Positions 34,234-36,469 of a stretch of DNA of 36,469 bases are shown in pieces. Below the pieces are notes generated by a model, which did not search any database, had not been told where the DNA came from, and saw nothing but the letters and a program-made list of their open reading frames with translations. The translations under genes were made by a program, and so were the position numbers. Numbering within the stretch: the first letter of the stretch is position 1; every line of letters starts with the position of its first letter. The DNA is taken from positions 1-36,469 of the forward strand of contig CAZMAT010000019.1 in NCBI GenBank assembly GCA_964564435.1. Direction: 5' to 3'. This stretch comes from Fermentibacter sp964564435 (GTDB lineage Bacteria > Fermentibacterota > Fermentibacteria > Fermentibacterales > Fermentibacteraceae).

Positions 34234-34992
34234 TCAGCAGAGAGACCGGAATGGGATCCCGTGCCGTTCGCAACCCTCGGCGAGGTGCATCCTTGTCTCG
34301 TGGAAGAACTCACCCGTCATCGCCCGCTCCAGGCCGTGCCTGCGGTACACCGCTGCGGCATAACCGTAGTTCATCGAATCTGCCAGGATCGAGTCGACCT
34401 TCCCGGCAAGCGCGTCTGCGAGTGCATCCGAACCGGGGAGCATCGGAGCGATCATCGCGAAGGTCTTCACACCGGCCCTGTGCAGTGCGTCGAGTGCGGC
34501 GATCCTCTCCCCCACCGGCGGGGCGCAGGGCTCGAACAGCTTCCTGATCGAATCGTCCGAAGTTGTGACCGAGAAGCCCACCTCGAAGTCCCGCGCGGAG
34601 GCGATGATGTCCAGGTCCCGCAGCACCATCGGCGACCGAGTCTGCACCGTTACCGGCCAGCAGTAACTCGAGAAGATCTCCAGACAGCGCCTGGTGAGCA
34701 GGTATCGCTCCTCCAGCGGTTGGTAGGGATCGCAGACCCCGCTCATCCAGACTCTGTCCCTCCTCTTCCGGACCGACTCGACCTCGAGGAGTTCCGCCGC
34801 GTTCACCTTCACGTCGACGAACATGCCCCAGGGCTCGGTGTGCCCGGTCACGCGCTTCATGAACCTGGCGTAGCAGTAGGTGCAGGCGTGCATGCAGCCG
34901 ACGTACGGATTCAGCGCGTATGGGTATACCTGCGACTTCGAGAGGATGGTCTTCGACCGTATCTCCCGCACGACCGGGGTCGGACTGTTCAC
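34234..34992 (-). CDS. Radical SAM protein, spore photoproduct lyase-like (SPL-like)
   Basis: 252 residues. The radical SAM cluster motif CMHACTYCYARFM (CxxxCxxC, about residue 33-40) is preceded by YPYALNPYVG, as in the SPL-related group (ALNPYxGCxHxCxYCYAR). Later parts (GVCDPYQPLEERYLLTR, TVQTRSPMVLRDLDII, VGFSVTTSDDSIRKLFEP, RIAALDALHRAGVKTFAMIAPMLPG) fit this family. Members are generally uncharacterised radical enzymes in non-spore-formers. The reading starts at a GTG after AGGAG, but the first residues (MNSPTP) lie in the left end of the degenerate repeat at 34976. An in-frame GTG near residue 8 (VREIRSK) may be the ancestral start. Confidence 0.85.
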   Translation of the reverse strand: MNSPTPVVREIRSKTILSKSQVYPYALNPYVGCMHACTYCYARFMKRVTGHTEPWGMFVDVKVNAAELLEVESVRKRRDRVWMSGVCDPYQPLEERYLLTRRCLEIFSSYCWPVTVQTRSPMVLRDLDIIASARDFEVGFSVTTSDDSIRKLFEPCAPPVGERIAALDALHRAGVKTFAMIAPMLPGSDALADALAGKVDSILADSMNYGYAAAVYRRHGLERAMTGEFFHETRMHLAEGCERHGIPFRSLC

Positions 34993-35192
34993 TTTAACGC
35001 TCCTGTAATCCTTTGTCGTTCTTCATAATGCAACTGATGCCGATTCCCGGTTTATCACGTGTAACCGCATCGCGTGAGCGATAGCCGGACAAGACGACAC
35101 AGAGCCCGAAACAACGCCGTCTCCGGGGAAAAGAGCACTTTCGCAGGTTCCGACGCCCTCCGTAGAGCAGCCTGACTCTGTTGCCTGACGCC
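34976..35192 (+). repeat. Dispersed TIR repeat, degenerate copy
   Basis: The left end GGGGTCGGACTGTTCAC matches the family terminus, and the right end (GTTGCCTGACGCC, 35180-35192) resembles the conserved right end. A GAAAAGAGCACTTTCG block at about 35118 resembles the core, though farther from the left end than in the full copies. It lies 18 bp after the GNAT stop at 35211 and overlaps the first codons of the radical SAM gene. The assignment is weaker than for the other copies. Confidence 0.5.
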
Positions 35193-35210
35193 ATGCGGAG
35201 TCGTCCGTAT

Positions 35211-35702
35211 CTACAGATTCCTCTGGTAGTAGACGACGTCGAAGCGCCGCCCGTTCTTGAGGCCGATCCCGGCAAACCTTCCACACTCCACGAAACCGTT
35301 CCTCGCGTGGAACCTGATGCTTCCCTCCTTCAGCGAGGAGATGCTCGCGAGGATGCTGGTTATACCCTTCGCCCTGGCGCCTTCGATCAGATGCTCCAGC
35401 AGAGATTTCCCGATCCCTCTGCCGGTCTGGCCGGGCTTGATGAAGTAGGAGATCTCCGCAGTCGAGGAGAAGGAGGATATCGGGCTGTAGGGGCGCAGCA
35501 TCCCGAATCCCGCGATCTCGCTCCCTTCGATTCGCACCGTCGCGTTCGGATACCCCTGGCACATGTTCAGGAGCATGCCGAAGGCTTCGTACGGCAGCCT
35601 CCTCGCTGGATACGCCGCGAAACTGTTCTCGATGTAGTGGTTGAAGATGTCGATGACGGCCTCGCGGTCCTCGGCCGCCATGGGAGCGAAAGCATTTATC
35701 AT
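35211..35702 (-). CDS. GNAT acetyltransferase, phosphinothricin acetyltransferase-like
   Basis: 163 residues from an ATG five bases after AGGGGG. The sequence AAEDREAVIDIFNHYIENSFAAYP and the loop FIKPGQTGRGIGKSLLEHLIEGARAKGI, then SSLKEGSIRFHARNGFVECGRFAGIGLKNGR, follow the PAT/bar-type GNATs (HRxxGIG in the Gly-rich loop appears here as QTGRGIG). Substrates of such proteins are amino-acid analogues or related compounds; resistance is not implied. It ends 18 bp before the degenerate repeat at 34976 and follows the TspO gene. Confidence 0.88.
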   Translation of the reverse strand: MINAFAPMAAEDREAVIDIFNHYIENSFAAYPARRLPYEAFGMLLNMCQGYPNATVRIEGSEIAGFGMLRPYSPISSFSSTAEISYFIKPGQTGRGIGKSLLEHLIEGARAKGITSILASISSLKEGSIRFHARNGFVECGRFAGIGLKNGRRFDVVYYQRNL

Positions 35703-35857
35703 GCGATCCCCCTGAAGGAATGGGTCGGCCTCTGTCTCCTCCGTTATCGATGCCGCCTGGAAGAAAGCGTTTCCATCGAACCGAACATGGCGCTTCCCCG
35801 TCGGTTCCGCGGCCATGATGGGAATAGTCGGACCATCATCTCGGTCTGATCATCCCT

Positions 35858-36352
35858 TCACCCGAGTATCTGCGGGTTCATCCTCCATACGCTGTATGTG
35901 AGCGCGGACGCGAAGGTGACCCACAGCAGGTACGGGATGAGAAGCGCTCCCGCGAGGGGTCTGATCCGCCAGAAGGCGGCCAGCGTGGCAAGGATGAGCA
36001 CCCAAAGCAGGATGATCTCGACGAAAGAGGCGGCACCCAGCTGCCATCTGAAGAACAGCCAGCTCCACAGCGCATTGAAGGCTAGCTGCACGAGGAACAG
36101 GACGATCGCGGTCTTGGCGCCGCGAAAGCCTCCGACCCGCCATACGAGCCAGGCGGCGACGCCCATCATCGCGAAGAGCACTGTCCAGACAGGGCCGAAC
36201 AACCATCCCGGCGGCGCCCACCCGGGACGGACGAGCTGCGAGTAGAACGGGCCGGCGCTCATGGTTGCGATTCCCCCGATCGCGGCGGCCGCGAACGAGA
36301 CGGCGAGCCAGAACACGAGACCCATGATCTGCCTGGTTCCGGATTGAGCCAT
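35858..36352 (-). CDS. tspO: TspO/MBR family membrane protein
   Basis: 164 residues with five hydrophobic helices. The pattern FYSQLVRPGWAPPGWLFGPVWTVLFAMMGVAAWLVWR is the TspO/peripheral benzodiazepine receptor signature (WxPPxWxFGPVWTxLY). QLAFNALWSWLFFRWQLG and PYLLWVTFASALTYSVWRMN complete the five helices. These proteins bind tetrapyrroles such as protoporphyrin and help regulate their transport or degradation; function varies among bacteria. Length and motif order are those of the family. Confidence 0.95.
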   Translation of the reverse strand: MAQSGTRQIMGLVFWLAVSFAAAAIGGIATMSAGPFYSQLVRPGWAPPGWLFGPVWTVLFAMMGVAAWLVWRVGGFRGAKTAIVLFLVQLAFNALWSWLFFRWQLGAASFVEIILLWVLILATLAAFWRIRPLAGALLIPYLLWVTFASALTYSVWRMNPQILG

Positions 36353-36374
36353 CGTACCCTCCCTCGGTTCGACC

Positions 36375-36469
36375 TCACTCGCCCGGGCGGGTTTCCACCC
36401 GATCCATGCGTGCGTCCTCGTACAGCCAGACCATCCGGTCGAGGAACCAGAGCTTCGACAGGTAGATCA
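36375..36469 (-). CDS. Unrecognised protein, C-terminal fragment (runs off window end)
   Basis: The minus strand from the window end reads IYLSKLWFLDRMVWLYED, then ARMDRVETRPGE and a stop at 36375-36377. The aromatic, helix-like segment is protein-like. The fragment is too short to assign, and the gene body lies outside the window. It precedes the TspO gene on the same strand. Confidence 0.5.
   Translation of the reverse strand, partial: IYLSKLWFLDRMVWLYEDARMDRVETRPGE

Noticed and set aside
28717..35192. The repeats as integron attC sites with a gene-cassette array
   Set aside because: The terminal sequences do not fit the attC core patterns (RYYYAAC and GTTRRRY); the GTTAAC near the right end is a plain palindrome. 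The elements are 200-275 bp, and no integrase or attI is present. A gene-cassette role remains only a speculative idea.

Overview
The window comes from a high-G+C bacterium with a Gram-negative style envelope. Evidence includes lipobox lipoproteins, several secreted proteins, an ADP-heptose-epimerase-like protein, and two secreted proteins ending in a similar module. That module is a beta-rich C-terminal domain containing an 'N/VPCRG' motif, 'xDMxGR' and 'P[SA]GVYF', as in the type IX-secretion/FlgD-like tails of the FCB group. Together with a gingipain-type C25 protease and a DUF6982-like protein, this suggests a candidate phylum of the FCB superphylum (Fermentibacteria/Eisenbacteria/Latescibacteria-like). 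The placement is inference only; there is no rRNA or marker gene here. No tRNA, rRNA, CRISPR array, integrase or transposase gene was found.

Layout. 1-1726: 5' end of a membrane protein gene and a broken GT-C-like membrane protein gene (one in-frame TGA, two frame changes). 1777-5178: GapN-like aldehyde dehydrogenase, zinc-ribbon membrane protein, small lipoprotein. 5179-5643: non-coding. 5644-12042: CPBP-like and rhomboid intramembrane protease genes, a secreted FG-GAP/beta-propeller protein, and a large hybrid histidine kinase that overlaps it by 4 bp. 12105-15871: zinc-ribbon protein, two SDR-type sugar epimerases, nitronate-monooxygenase-like protein. 16132-20404: flavin reductase, membrane protein, split permease, Cdd1-type HhH protein, lipoprotein, ICMT-like methyltransferase, and a zinc-ribbon/L7-L12-like membrane protein. 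20686-28714: prolyl oligopeptidase (+), FMN-binding split-barrel protein, secreted SH3-tailed protein (+), small secreted protein, DUF6982-like protein and C25 protease (+). 28717-36469: an array of small accessory genes, all on the minus strand. They are a frameshifted QueG-like protein, a double GNAT, a cupin, a membrane protein, a split-barrel protein, a DUF1648-like protein, dodecin, a SPL-like radical SAM protein, a GNAT, TspO and the 3' end of one more gene.

The most unusual content is a family of dispersed, non-coding 200-275 bp elements with imperfect terminal inverted repeats (GGGGTCAGACTAC ... GTAGCCTGACACC). Three full copies (28717, 32388, 33958), two degenerate copies (30908, 34976) and one truncated copy (16047) are visible. 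In 28.7-35.2 kb all five copies have the same orientation. Four follow a gene or short gene group, with one end 8-60 bp after the stop codon; the fifth starts inside the 3' end of a gene. The ends have become coding sequence: they supply the C-terminus of the QueG-like protein and the apparent N-termini of a GNAT and a radical SAM protein. I read them as MITE/REP-like elements; a cassette-recombination or 3'-end/promoter role is a speculative alternative.

Three genes are interrupted (127-1726, 17327-18618, 28955-29894), the last in a run of nine G. These are real decay, phase variation, or consensus errors in the assembly; raw reads would settle it.
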